Assembly (NCBI GenBank): GCA_005281725.1
Contig: SSBO01000012.1
Span: 16,649,865 to 16,713,864, forward strand
Direction of reading: 5' to 3'
DNA: 64,000 nt
DNA from: Wuchereria bancrofti
Lineage: Eukaryota > Nematoda > Chromadorea > Rhabditida > Onchocercidae
Part shown: piece by piece, positions 28,333 to 40,900 of the stretch
How the letters are laid out: every line of letters begins with the position of its first letter
Position numbering within the stretch: the first letter of the stretch is position 1
Translations under genes and position numbers: made by a program
Notes under the pieces: model-generated
What the model was told of the DNA's origin: nothing
Database searches by the model: none
What the model saw: the letters and a program-made list of their open reading frames with translations, nothing else

Positions 28333-29756
28333 ATGACAATAACCGATTTGTTGCTCGAAATGTCCTCCTCCTCCTCTTCAATGTTATCAGCAAATTGGCA
28401 AAAGCATTACTATGCATCAGCCACTACTGCATCCAGCAGGAAATCTGCTGATTTTACACCTATTGCTACAACTGCTAATTATGCTAATCAATCATGCGTA
28501 TACTGTGATCAATCTGATGAAATTTTTTGCTGCAATCAAAAGTAAGTTCGATTTCAAAAAGTCGCGAAATTTCATTGCAAATATTTGTCGGGTATGCTAA
28601 ATTCTGTGTTTACTTCTTTTTCTGCTGATTAATAAATGCTATATCGCAAAATGATTAATACTAGTTTTCAGATACGACTTTTCTACATAAATCGGTTTTT
28701 AATAACCGAGAATACTTGTATAATTTTATTTCAACGTTAAATAATCTGTTGGTACCAAAATGTTTTGTCGAAAGATTTAATTCTATTTCTTTATGGTTCA
28801 ATTATTGCTTTTATGAGAGCTAAAAACGATCAACTACTATGATTGATTCAAAAAACTTAATGTTTTCTTTCTTGTGCGCCATTTCCTGCTAATTTCATAT
28901 TGGCTTTTTTGATTCATTACTCCTTTTGTTTAATAGTAAGTGAAATGATCAGTGTATGAAGTCCTTGCAAATCAACACAGACTTGACAGAAGTAAGGATT
29001 GTAGGCTTTGCGGAAATAAATGAGTATTTCAGTTATATTCAGAAAAAAGAGGAAATGGAACAGTTGGAAATCAAAGTACCGCGAAAAAATAAAGGTGGAC
29101 CTCGACGATATAAAACACCCAGTCCACAATTGTTACGGATGCGACGTCAAGCAGCGAATGCTCGGGAGCGACGGCGAATGAACAATTTGAATGATGCTTT
29201 CGATCGGGTAAATTCATTATTTGGCTTATTTGATATAGCTCAGTGGAAATTACAGAGATCAGGAAGCTCAAAAATATAAGTAGGCATAAGATCAAAAAGA
29301 GGAGTGGCGACCTTTTTATGAAATTGTGTTGATTACATTTTATCTAGTGTTGTAGGCTTCGAAAAGCCTGGTAAAGGAAAATTATATCTAAAGTTTTGGA
29401 GACTTCACTGAAAAGCTTAATTACTCTCTTCTACTTTGTTAACTGTTAATACAAACCCAGAATACTAATAATGGGAAGTTAATCAGTTAAAACACGATTG
29501 TCTCATTTAGAAGATACTTCTTATTTTAATTCATATTATTGAATGTTAAGTTAACAGTAGTACGTACTTGATGTTTGCAAATAACTTACGTTCAAGTCAC
29601 CTTATCTAAAAACCTTATCTTAAACTCCTCTTGTTTCAGTTACGTACTGTGTTACCATCGGTAGGCACTGGTCGAAGACTGTCGAAATTCGAAACTCTTC
29701 AAATGGCACAGCAGTATATTGATTGTTTAGCTGAATTGTTGAATAAACCACGATGA
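28333..29756 (+). CDS. lin-32: Atonal-family proneural bHLH transcription factor (LIN-32 orthologue)
   Basis: Nuclear bHLH activator that, in C. elegans, specifies touch-receptor, male-ray and other sensory neurons. Exons 28333-28541, 29033-29207 and 29640-29756 (phases 2 and 0) encode 166 residues. The bHLH spans about residues 107-160: basic region [17 protein letters not shown], loop with LPSVGTGRR, helix 2 [20 protein letters not shown]. Just upstream, [15 protein letters not shown] is the same as the flank I remember from C. elegans LIN-32, which makes this orthology and not mere family membership. The N-terminal 70 residues are Ser/Ala-rich with a cysteine cluster ([13 protein letters not shown]) and are unlike LIN-32. 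The start ATG lies 15 bases after a TTTTAG acceptor. The protein ends shortly after helix 2. A poly(A) signal follows at 29781. Confidence 0.9.
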
Positions 29757-29780
29757 TCTGTCTTTTTTATCTTGTCTGTA

Positions 29781-29786
29781 AATAAA
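29781..29786 (+). terminator. Poly(A) signal of lin-32
   Basis: AATAAA 25 bases after the stop codon, followed by T-rich sequence, implying a very short 3' UTR. Confidence 0.55.
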
Positions 29787-31219
29787 TTTTTCTAACTTAT
29801 TCAATCATTTTTATCTCTTAAAATGGAACAGTTTTATAACAACTGTAATATCTTTATACAACAATGCTTTTACAGATCTACCCAAATGAATAATCTCACT
29901 GTTACCTTGCGTGACTTGCTCTTGTGCATTATGACAGTGTTCTGCTATTACTTTATTTTTTTTCTTAAAATTAGTGCTACTTTTTTAGCACCGAGTTATC
30001 CTTGTTATAGTCATTTAGCAAAAGGCATATTGGAAGGCATATTCAACCAAAATTAGTAACGACATATTAAAACAAATATTTGATCTTCTAAAACTAAACC
30101 AACTAAAATATTATTCTTATTTCAAATTATTACTTGTAATAAAGGAGAGTTAAATGACGAGTGACATATACCGCATGTAATTAGATCCAGAATTTCTCAT
30201 AAATAAATTAAAAGACGGAGATCTGCTACTTCAGCAATTCGAGGCATTATAGCAGTTAGTTTTGATATTGCTGAATTCAACTGCGGAAGAGAAGAAATGA
30301 TAAGTTACTTCAATGTAACATACAGAGATAATTACTGCTTTTTTCAGTTCAGTAAAAAAGTGGGGCGAAATTTTTTTCTCATTTTGTCTCAGCGCAGTCA
30401 CAATGTGCTTTGCCATGTACATGCGATTTTTCTTTTGATGTGGAGTGTGAATTTTTTTTTTTCATGTAAACCAATTGAAAACAACACTGGAACCATTTCA
30501 GGTTTCTTTGCATCCCTGCTACTACTGCTTTCAAAATGTTTTCCTACCTTTCTTAAACAATGGAATTTTTCATCAATTCAATAGAATGAATAAATACCAA
30601 ATGAATACGTTTGGGCATGCTTAATGATCCAATTCGTGATTGGTTGAGACTATTTCTCCAGAAATCGATTCATATTTTTTCTTATAAAATACTTGCCTTA
30701 TTCCCTAAAATCTTTGGTATGAGACCTATTCATATGCAGTACCGAAGGATCTTTTAACATCTTGTGATAGTCACTTTCCTGTTTTGGTTCGTCGTTTCCT
30801 TGTCTGCTATTCAGTGCATCTTACTTTTTTTAGAGGTCAAGTACAGTTGCAGTGTCATATCACAGATTAGTCTCACTCGTATCATGCCTTATATCTTAGT
30901 GATTCCTTTTAGACTTTGTTATACATATATACATGTCTGAAAAGAAATTTTCGATTTTGGATCCATTTTCTAATTATTAAAAACTACAAAGTTTATTTTT
31001 GGGTTTACGACTAGTAAGATAAACTAGCAAGTATTATTGGCAAGTTGATAAAAACAGCAGACTGTGAATTAGTTTAAGATCTTTCATGCATTATCTCTGA
31101 TCAGCATTACTGTTTGTGGATGTGTTGAACTCTTTTACAACATTTGCACAGTAATTATGTGATAAGCCATCATTAGTAAGAGACAATATTGTGAAAGCGT
31201 GGAATGAGATATAATTGCA

Positions 31220-31232
31220 TGACCTTTGACCT
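31220..31232 (-). promoter_or_regulatory. Perfect DR1 nuclear-receptor element
   Basis: TGACCTTTGACCT is the exact complement of AGGTCA-A-AGGTCA, the direct repeat with one-base spacing bound by HNF4/RXR-type nuclear receptors. It lies about 0.9 kb upstream of the GMP reductase start and 1.5 kb downstream of lin-32. The sequence match is certain; function is inferred. Confidence 0.45.
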
Positions 31233-31525
31233 TTGTTTGATGTTACCTGCACATTATTTTATGATAAATGTTTGTTTGAAAAGAAAGCAATTACCACGAA
31301 TAATCGAATCCATAGGTGAATATAACTGTACGCACATCTGATGACATGATGTTAACGGTTCTACAATTTGAGTGTTTTATAGCTACAAAAAGGCATTTCG
31401 TAGTCTTAATTCTATTGTCTTATAATCGTAACTTTGGAATTTCATGTAAGCTTAAAACTCACAACATGTTCGGATTTTCCTTGCAACTTCAAGTTTACTA
31501 ATTTGAATTTCATTTGAGTTTGAAC

Positions 31526-31551
31526 GCTTGAATTTTATTTAAAATTCAAGC
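31526..31551. repeat. Inverted repeat with 11-bp arms
   Basis: GCTTGAATTTT and its exact reverse complement are separated by ATTT, giving a potential hairpin. The surrounding 60 bases contain further TTGAA/TTCAA-type words. Confidence 0.6.
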
Positions 31552-32140
31552 CCTCAAGCTCAGTTCTCATTTGACTTCTAAATTTAAATTCCACTTAAAA
31601 AGATTTTTGAAATTTAACGTTGTGATACCAATAAATTTTCATAAACGGTTGGCAGTTTAGCTTTATTTCGGTGGTTGACAAAATCTGGGTGTACGATATC
31701 ATCGGGGTGGAGAAGATTTTAGCCAGTAGCTTTCTAGTGGTGTCTCGGCTATTGTTTCTTTAAATCCACGATTTTTAAGCCTTTTCAACATTTCGTTCCT
31801 TAGAATATTATTGTTTTGTATAATAGTTTTTAAGAAGTCGGTAACATCACCGCTCTAGAATTCAATAACAAGAGACTAATGAGAATTCTGCAATAATATG
31901 TAATATATACTACGCTAATAGTATTTGAAATCTCAATGACGAAGAGTCAAAAATAACCACAGAAATGACTGATTTAATAATTAGATTTAATAATTAACTT
32001 TGTTTTTAGATCATTATGACATCAGTCACGATGGAGTGTGCAATGTGATGGTTGTGTCATGATCTGATCTCGGGACAATTACCCAAAAAATAGCAGAGTC
32101 CAGATTGTAATCTTGATAAAGCGATTTTTGGTAAATATAC

Positions 32141-32142
32141 AG
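32141..32142 (+). promoter_or_regulatory. Candidate trans-splice acceptor of the GMP reductase gene
   Basis: An AG after TAAATATAC lies one base before the ATG at 32144; no coding exon is seen upstream. Confidence 0.45.
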
Positions 32143-32143
32143 G

Positions 32144-34086
32144 ATGCCAAGAGTAGAATATGAGCCAAAATTGGATTTCAAGGACGTTCTTTTACGGCCT
32201 AAACGTTCTACACTAGAGAGTCGAGCGGATGTAGACCTTGTTCGTGAGTTTTTTAACTTGTCATGTATATCCTTACAAAATTTATTATGTAGTCGCTATA
32301 GTCTTTCTTCATCTATTTTCTTTTCAGTGCCATTGTTTTAGTCGTTTCGGGAAATGATCTGAGGCACTTGCTTTTGTTCATCGCTGTATATACAAGAAAT
32401 TTTCCACCACACGCAACACTTATAGAAGTTGAACGCTTCAGTTATTAAAAATAGTGTTGGTGGATAACTGCAAATATAAATTACAATTCTTCTGATATTA
32501 TTTTCTTCTCGTTTTTGATCCCTCACCGAACAAAAGTCGATAAATTAAGAAACTGATGCTGTTACAATATTACCTAAGCTTCTTCTCAGGCTTATATTTC
32601 GGAACTCGAAAAAAAAATATGTTGGTATACCAGTTATCGCATCAAACATGGACACTGTGGGGACATTTGAAATAGCGGAAGTTCTTTCGAAGAAAAAACT
32701 TTTTACATTCATACATAAGCGCTACTCAGTTGAACAACGGATGGAATTCGTGAGTAGAACAGATTCGAATCAGGATGTGCGTTTCTTTGCTGTTCATGCT
32801 TCGTTCTTAACTTTTTTTTTTTTGTTAATTCCGAATTGTTGATGCATAAAAGGAGTTTATGATACTATTTGCATTAGAAATTTTTTTTTAAGGGAATTGG
32901 CAACTTCCATAGTTAATTTAAAGTTTATGATGAGGACCAGCCACAGAAATGAAGAGAATATCCGGAAAATTCAAACTTTATTCAGACATTGTCACAAATC
33001 GGAATTTCATCTGGAGTGTCCGACTTTGATTTTGCAAAACTGAAAGAGATTTGCGAATTAATACCTGAGCTTCAATACATTTGTCTGGATGTGGCAAATG
33101 GATATACGGAAATGTTTGTGGATTTTATACGACGGGTTCGAGAATTTCCCAGACACACAATATTTGCTGAGAATGTGGTGACAGGCGAAATGATTGAAGA
33201 ACTGATTCTATCAGGCGTTGATGTTGTGAAGGTTTTTTTTGGATGAAATTTTACAATTCGAATGAGTCAAAAAAATAATGATCTTCAGACAATTTCTTTT
33301 TCAATTTTAAAAGTTGATCTTTTTTCACATTGCTACGTTTTAATAAAATCATTACTGCCACCCATTTTTAAGAGATATTTTGTTTGGTATGCACCTGGTG
33401 TTCATGGTTTTTTAGGTAGACTTAGGTCATGGTTCAGTTTGTACGACACTTAAGAAAACTGGAGTTGGCTATCCGCAATTGAGCGCTGTTTTTGAATGTG
33501 CTGATGCTGCACATGGTTTGAACGGGCATGTGGTGAGCGACGGAAGGTGCACAAATCCTGGGGATGTTGCGAAGGCATTTGGTGCCGGCGCTGATTTTGT
33601 GATGATTGGAGGTGCCAGAGATTTCTCTCTTCCACTCTACGATCCTTAATGTCTACATTTTTGCAAAAAAAGAAATAAGTAGGCTTCTCTCGTTCCTGAC
33701 CTATCATGTCAGATTTGCATGTTCACTTAGTCCCACCTTATTTATAGGTCTTTTCGCTGGACATGATCAGTGTGGTGGTGATACTGCTGTAAAGGATGGA
33801 CAGAAATACAATTTATTCTATGGAATGGTTTCTGACACAGCGATGAAAAGACACGAAGGAAGCGTAACAGAATACCGTGCTTCGGAAGGCAAGACAACAA
33901 CTCTTCCATGCAGGCAAGTGTGTGCTTTTTAGAAACTGTGTGTTACTATTTCGATTCTTTTATTATGCAAACTCAGTTTAAAATTCAAAATTAGTGTTAC
34001 TTTACAGGGGTGATATTTCGGATACGGTACAAGACTTGCTAGGTGGACTACGATCGCTTGCACACATATCAGTGCGAACAAATTAA
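32144..34086 (+). CDS. GMP reductase, possibly degenerating
   Basis: Homologue of GMP reductase, which converts GMP to IMP with NADPH in purine interconversion. Exons 32144-32247, 32590-32776, 32986-33231, 33416-33611, 33748-33913 and 34008-34086 join in phase. The start ([20 protein letters not shown]), [81 protein letters not shown] and [13 protein letters not shown] are typical, and the catalytic Cys188 remains in GHGSVCTT. Intron 5 has a GC-AG pair. Exon 6 ends early at TAA (34084-34086), but about 25 bases before that the expected C-terminus continues in another frame ([13 protein letters not shown]), as if one base were missing near 34057. Several normally invariant glycines are replaced. 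It may be a failing gene or contain sequence error. Confidence 0.8.
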
Positions 34087-34938
34087 AAGAACTTTCGAAA
34101 CGGGCTACTTTTGTTCGTGTTACGCTGCAGACAAATGAACAATATACAACATTTAAAACATCTCCATCAGAATTACAAAAATTAAATATCGGAACGTCAT
34201 TCATGTTCTTTAGAAAGTTCCATTTTATACTTCAGTTTTGCAGCATTATACAACTATCACTTGTTTCAACTTTTCTGATTAGAGTTTTACTTTAAAATAT
34301 TTCAGTTTTCACTTGCTTTCATATATTTTGTTGAAAAGGATATTTTTTTTTATTTCAGTAAAGCCTTTTCAAAGTTAATTTAAGAAAAATGTTCACGCCC
34401 TATCTAACCCTTCAAATATCCAATCCAAAATTCTCTTTAATTCGCACCACATCCTTACAGCTCACTCTATAAACAGTGTTAACATGAGACCTTTACATAC
34501 AGCTTTCTAAATTGTATTTATTGTAAGAGATGTGCGCAAGTTTTCTATTTATGCCTCATCATTCCTTGTTGATTTTTATATTTTCGAATTATTGGCTTTT
34601 CTCGATAGAGACACATTTCGGTACTTTTCGATTCCATTTTCCAGAAGATATACATTCGAGTACATTTTCCGAAGCTAGACGGTATTCTGTAGAAGTACAG
34701 TAGAATACCACTTTCTCTCCAATGAGATAATATGGTTTAGCTGGTGAGGTGCTATCCCCTTGTTCAGGCCTTCCAGGAAAACGACAGACTGGTATACCTG
34801 AAAAATTCTACCATTCTTTTTGTACTGGACCGGTTTTTCTTACTGAGTCGTAAAGCGTTTAGTTTTTTTTATTCCACCTCATTAGAATTTACGGTTTTTT
34901 CTGTGATCAATTGCTGCCCCTATTAGCCAAGGAGACAA
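34087..34938. other. Spacer between the GMP reductase and LEV-9-like genes
   Basis: Convergent spacer of about 850 bases. Up to 34295 the shifted reading frame of the GMP reductase C-terminus stays open, so part of this is probably former or mis-sequenced coding region. The remainder shows nothing I can name. Confidence 0.45.
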
Positions 34939-37900
34939 TTATTTGACTTCAGCAAGAAGGATCGCACTTTTTATTGCGTCGAATTTCGAAAGCATACATT
35001 TTACGTCGACAGAAGTCCAGTTACCGTTTGCCTGACATACGCTGTAGTCGATACCAGTTAACATGTAACCATGTCTACATTCAAATACAAGCACTTCCCG
35101 TACGTTGTACTCATTCTTCACCTCTCCAACTATTGCCGCATTCCTCGGCACTTTCGGTGTTTGACATTTCACATCTTAAAATCGATAGTGAAGTCAAACA
35201 TAGTCAATGAATTTACAAATATAGTTGGTAGTGTTCAACATTTTTCTGTGCAATAGTCCAGGACATACTTTTACACTGCGGTACAATTCCCGACCATTCT
35301 CCATGTGGAAGACATTGTAATGTTTGATTCCCATCCAGAAAGTGTGTTAATGAACAAGAAAACCGTGCGGTGCCTCCAGCCCTGAACGTTGTAACCACTA
35401 CTTTCATTTCGTGGTCCATAATGACCAGTGGTGGACACTGCAATGCTACAAAAAATCCGTGCGAGAATTCATTCGTTCGAAACATAGCGGCTTTTTTTTG
35501 GGAAAATTCCTAGCAAATACAGCCATTGACTGGTTGCAGTAAACCTTTTTCGAACATTTTAGAAGCAAAGCCACACTGAACATAGCTCATTTGTTATCAT
35601 CAGTGTATTTCGCCCGCGGTACATGTTTTTAGCTACTGGTGAAGTAAGAGTAAGTTTCGAGCTAGTTAAGTTGCGCGAATTATTACTGTTATTACCAAAG
35701 TCCAATCATACCTCGACATTTTGGTAAAGTATGAGACCATTTTCCGGAGCTTAGACATGTCGACGAACGTGGTCCATCAACATAAAAACCGCTTCCACAT
35801 GAAAACTGTGCGACTGTCCCAATAAATAAATGAGGACTTGTGTAGAAGATTTGTAAATTTGTTGAGTTTGTATATGGCGCGCATTTCTGATCTGCAACAG
35901 AATACTTTGTCTTTTTTTCAATATATGCATATATATGCAAAGCTTTTCCCTTTTCTTATTACTCAAAAAATTTGAAGCTAAAGATTAACCCTTCACAATG
36001 ATTTTGACAGTATTGCGATGTCCATTCGGAAGAATACAATGGAAAAATCCTCCATCTTCAGGACGTGCTGATGTTACAATCAACTTAAAAATGACCATTA
36101 TTATTTCCAAGTTACCTGGAGCTGTTGCATAGAAATTTAAAAGAGCTGGAGGCTTAGAAATGGCGCTAAAATTACTTCGTAGGCATCCATGTCGGATTTT
36201 CCAGGCAAGTCGATCTCAACCCATGATTGTGGATACTTACGGTACGTTGTTGAAACTTCCCATCTGGGTTGGCCTTTTTTTCGAGGAAATAAACACTGCA
36301 GTCGTAGAGTTGTTGATATGTTCACCACAAGGTGCCCTCGTGGTGTTATTGTATGCAAGCCTCGTCCTAATTCCAAATTTATTGGTGGCGCACCATCTGA
36401 CGGAATTCAAAATTCTGAATTTTATTACACAGCGAGAGACTGGAGTCCTTGTAAATTCATACAAAATAGAAGATAACGATACCTAAACAATCGTAACATG
36501 TGTAATGTGAGGCAAACAACAATTAGTAAATGAACATAGATGAATTACTGCTAGTTTAATAAGCCTCTATGAAGACTTCTTACAAAAGCTTATTCTAACT
36601 GACTGCACAACATGGATTTAAGGTCAATCAAAATACCGCCAACCATTTTCGTTATGGGGATCCAGTGTGATGCATTTGGGTATTTTCGGCACCCATGTGC
36701 CTCCTCTACATGCGATAACAGTGTTTCCCATAAACTGTTGCGTACCATACTCTTGACACGAGAATATTAATTCCGTGCCATCTATAAATCATTAAGAATA
36801 TAATAGTTGACAGAAAAGATACAAGAAAAAAAAACCTACTTAGGGAACAAGAATGAAAAATAACATACAATTTCTAAAATCCTGAAAGCAGTCAGAGAAC
36901 TTACCAATGAATCGCTGATTAAAAGTAATTTGTTGCCTATATTTGGCGGAAAAAGCGATTAAATGTGATTTCTCACTCATTCGATATTCACACGAATGTA
37001 CATCTGCAAATGTTCATAGTGCAATATGATAAAACCAAAACAGGTAGTAAATTCGGGAGCGGCAACTCATCACTTCGAAAAATCTTGAAAAAGAAATCCT
37101 TCACTGGTGTGGAATTTTAAAGATTATAAAAACATTACAATAATTTAGTGTGAGTCTCACGGATATATATGCTATAGCCTAATAAAGAACTCTATGTATA
37201 GCATCATCAAATCTTTCTAATTAATCTAGCATCGATTACAAAGAACAATTGGTTTCATAATTTTTAAAATACATTTTTCCTGAAGTTTTATAAAAGATCG
37301 TATACTAGTGTGTATAGACATTAGCAACGCTGAATGAATCTATTATAAGGCTCAAATTTTAACAATTATTATATTACGCAATTTTTTTCTAACCTGAATA
37401 GCAATGCAGCATACCAGCAGTGATCCATTTGCCTCTACGACAGCGCATCTCCATTGTTTTAGCTTCTTCTATCAAAAACCCCACAGCACAGCCTATCTGA
37501 ATTTAATTGCAAAATTTTGCTCCTAAAGAATTTAGAACTCTATTTAAAACTACGTAACTTAAAGCAATCGCTCTAAGCACCTGATAATTGTCAGAAAAAT
37601 CGCGAAAAAGTTAAATAAAGCTTTTTTTCTCAATTGATCAACAATTTAAGGAGAGAAAATGATGTTAAAAAAATCTGAGCCAAAAAATTTATACTTAGAA
37701 ATATCTATCCCTCACATAGTTCGACAATTCTTTCGAAAATTAGGAAAACCTTTAAAGTTGTCCCTCGAGCAAAGCGTGATTTTGTTGAAACTTGAGCATT
37801 TTTGATATTAAGAATTTTGTAGAAGGAAGCAAGGTTAGGCATGTTGCACATACCATCAGATTGCGTGGCAAATGCAGCTACAGACGCTTTTACTGCAAGT

Positions 37901-40900
37901 AGCGCTACTTCTTATTCAATTTAACTAAGCAAAATTTGAAGTTTGATAGAAACTGAAACTATGAAAATCTAAAAAAAAAGAATTTTTAATCTATAGTCCC
38001 ATTCTTTCAAACCTTGTAATCTGAACGAGTAAGCATAAAAAGTTACTAAAAATTGTTCCAAGTCTAAAAATCTTTTCCCAAAGGAATAAAACTGACGTGT
38101 TAAATATTTACACATAAGTCAGTAAACATTATCTTTACAACTAATCATTTAAGAGTATAATTAATATTACCTTCAAGACTATCAACTTAAGACTATAATC
38201 AAGAATATCTTTAAAACTTTACGACTACAATCATGTAATAAGACTATAATATATATAAACAGGTTTTATCTTTTATTGCTTATTTGTCATGCTAGATTTT
38301 CACACTCATACAGAGTGACATGAGATACATACTTAAGATGCAAAAAATGACCATACTGAACAGTGCTAGCTAGTGTAACAATTTAACTACTGTAACAAGT
38401 TTTTTTCGGAAAATGGATGCATGTTATAACATTTGCATTATGAAAATGCTAAAACTACAAACAAATTTCGGCAGTTATGACAATCATACTCTTTCCTTAA
38501 CAATGTAATTTATGGGAGTCCAAGTACTGTAGAAAGTGCACAGCCTAAGCAGAATTTAATTGACAATAAAAAACTTACGACAGGGTAGGAGACGCGTGAA
38601 CCATTTACCATTCCGACATTCGATAGCATTCGCTTTATTTTTATATTCACTCTCCACACAGATATACTGAATTATAGTATTTTTCGGAAAAGTGGCCTGT
38701 TGTACGCTCATATCTAAGCGAATCGGATGGCCACTAATATTTGTTGTACGATATGCAACAAATGGCTGGTCATCATTTGGACGACGACATGATGTCGATG
38801 GTGATTCTGAAGATAAGAAAATGATCCAATAATTTTAATATCTCACTAACTAATTAAGTCATAATACAAATAATTGTAACTGGCATGTATTAGCGACTTC
38901 GTCTTGAATTAGCCAGTCTAAAGCTAAGCTGCTTTAACTTTCTAATTTCTAATTCCAGTTAGTTACAGAACCGGATCTACAATCTACTTCAAATAGCAGA
39001 AAAACTGAATGAAAATAAAAAATTAATAAAGCATCAATCAATTTTAACGTCGAATAAAACCAACCATAATCAGTGCACCCAAAATTTGGATGTATTTCAC
39101 CAAAGCGACATTTTAATCGAACAACGTTTGTTCCACACATCATATCAGTTTCTTCATTATGGTGCAATTCTGTCTTATTAGAATTGTACCTGTTGTCCTC
39201 ACCTACTTCAAGTTTGCAATACTCTGTAGAAAAAAACCATTTCTTTATCTATTTACTTATTGTTTAGTTTGATTGTTTCATACTTCCCAACTGTTAAATA
39301 AAATTGTCAAATGTCAAATAGATTAGAAGAAAAATAAAACCTACTTGGTCTACAGTGCCCGATTTGCTGAGTAAACACTCCATGATTGCATTCGAATTTA
39401 TCATTCCCATGTAGTTCATAACCACGTAAGCAAACCATCCTCGCCCCACTACCGTGCAGCATAATATCACCCGATTGTAAGATTCGCTCTGAGCGTATGG
39501 CAAGGAAGAAGACGTGACTACGTATCGGTATCCGACAATCATCTAAAAACCACTTATGAAACTGAAAACTTTCTTGTTGTTAAATTCCTGTTGTCGCTCT
39601 CATAAAACAAGTAGCAAAAAAATTATTTTGTATGTCCAAAAAATACCTCGAAGAAGAAATATCTTACCGGGAATACAATTAGGAACTTCTGGAGTCCATC
39701 GTCCATTTTTGCAAAATGCAATTCCATCTGCCCGCGAGTCCTCGAAGTGAAAACCTTCAGAACATATTACCTAAACGATACCTGATAACATGATCTATAA
39801 GAATTAATAAAAACTTCGTCGACTTCAATTTAATTTTTTCTGCTTGCGTGAAAAAAATTTTTATGTAATTTGCAATCGAAAGCTTTGATGAAAACAAAAA
39901 TTTCCGAATGTTTTCACATGAAATAAAATACAGAGAAAAAAAAAACATCGAAACTACGTTAAAATGAAAGAAAGCGTCAGAAAACTAATTGAAACGAACC
40001 ATAATTTCAGTTGGATTGTCATTACCTTTCGTGACAATAATTTTTCGTCCGTAATCAACTAAAATTGGTTCACACTCAACAGAACGGCGACGTCGCATCC
40101 AAGCAATTTGTCCTTCCACCATCGGATGAGTTTGTGACACGCATTTCGGCCTCTTCCGCGGCATCCAATTTCCATTGACACATGTTGCCTACACAGGGTA
40201 ACTGTTAGGAGGTAGTGATTTGACGTGAAAAATGATAAACTTTAAGCACTTTGGAAATCAGATCTACACGAATTCCGTCTAATTCAAATTTGTAATAACT
40301 TAGAAAAAAAATACATCCATATTACGGATGTTATAAAGTAAAGAAAAAAACAGATTACTTTTGGTGATCCGAGTAACACAAATCCTTTTTTACATTGAAA
40401 TGAAATTGAACGACCTTCTTCCACTTCCGATATATATTGTGCATAGTCATAAGCCCCCATCTGTCCTTCCAGCATTATTTGTCCGCCTTCCAAGACCCCA
40501 AATGTCTTAAGCGGATGTTCACAGAGAACTTAAAAATTAGGTTGTACGAAACGGGCTAGTGTATTCATATCATATAACGAACAGGTTAGCGTTAAATCTT
40601 AAAACGTAATTTTTTTTTCGCAAAGTTAATTCAAATTAAGAGTTAATGTAGTTGATTAAAAAGTTGTTCAGAGCAGCAATTCAGTTCATCGGTCTGGGAC
40701 GACGTGATTAAGTCATGTAAGCTTAACACAATAGTGCACAAAAATGGCAATGGCAACAGAAATACCTGGGAGACATGAAAATGTCTCGCCCTCATTGGAC
40801 CACTTTCCATATAAACACTTGACAGTATTATGTACCCCGGATGGTCGATAGCCCTCATTACATTCATATCGCGCAAATGCCCCGTGCGACGATTTTGTGA

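Larger units (their letters stand above)
29757..32143. other. Intergenic region between lin-32 and the GMP reductase gene
   Basis: About 2.4 kb with no gene I can support. It contains a perfect DR1 nuclear-receptor half-site pair at 31220-31232 and an 11-bp-arm hairpin at 31526-31551, both listed separately. Confidence 0.45.

Noticed and set aside
32243..32248. Strong GTGAGT donor in GMP reductase exon 1
   Set aside because: It leaves phase 1, incompatible with exon 2; the weaker GTTTTT donor five bases later gives the family sequence [12 protein letters not shown].
36160..36486. Plus-strand open frames over the Ig-like exons of the LEV-9-like gene
   Set aside because: The minus strand here encodes the phase-consistent Ig-like domain; the plus frames are its shadows.
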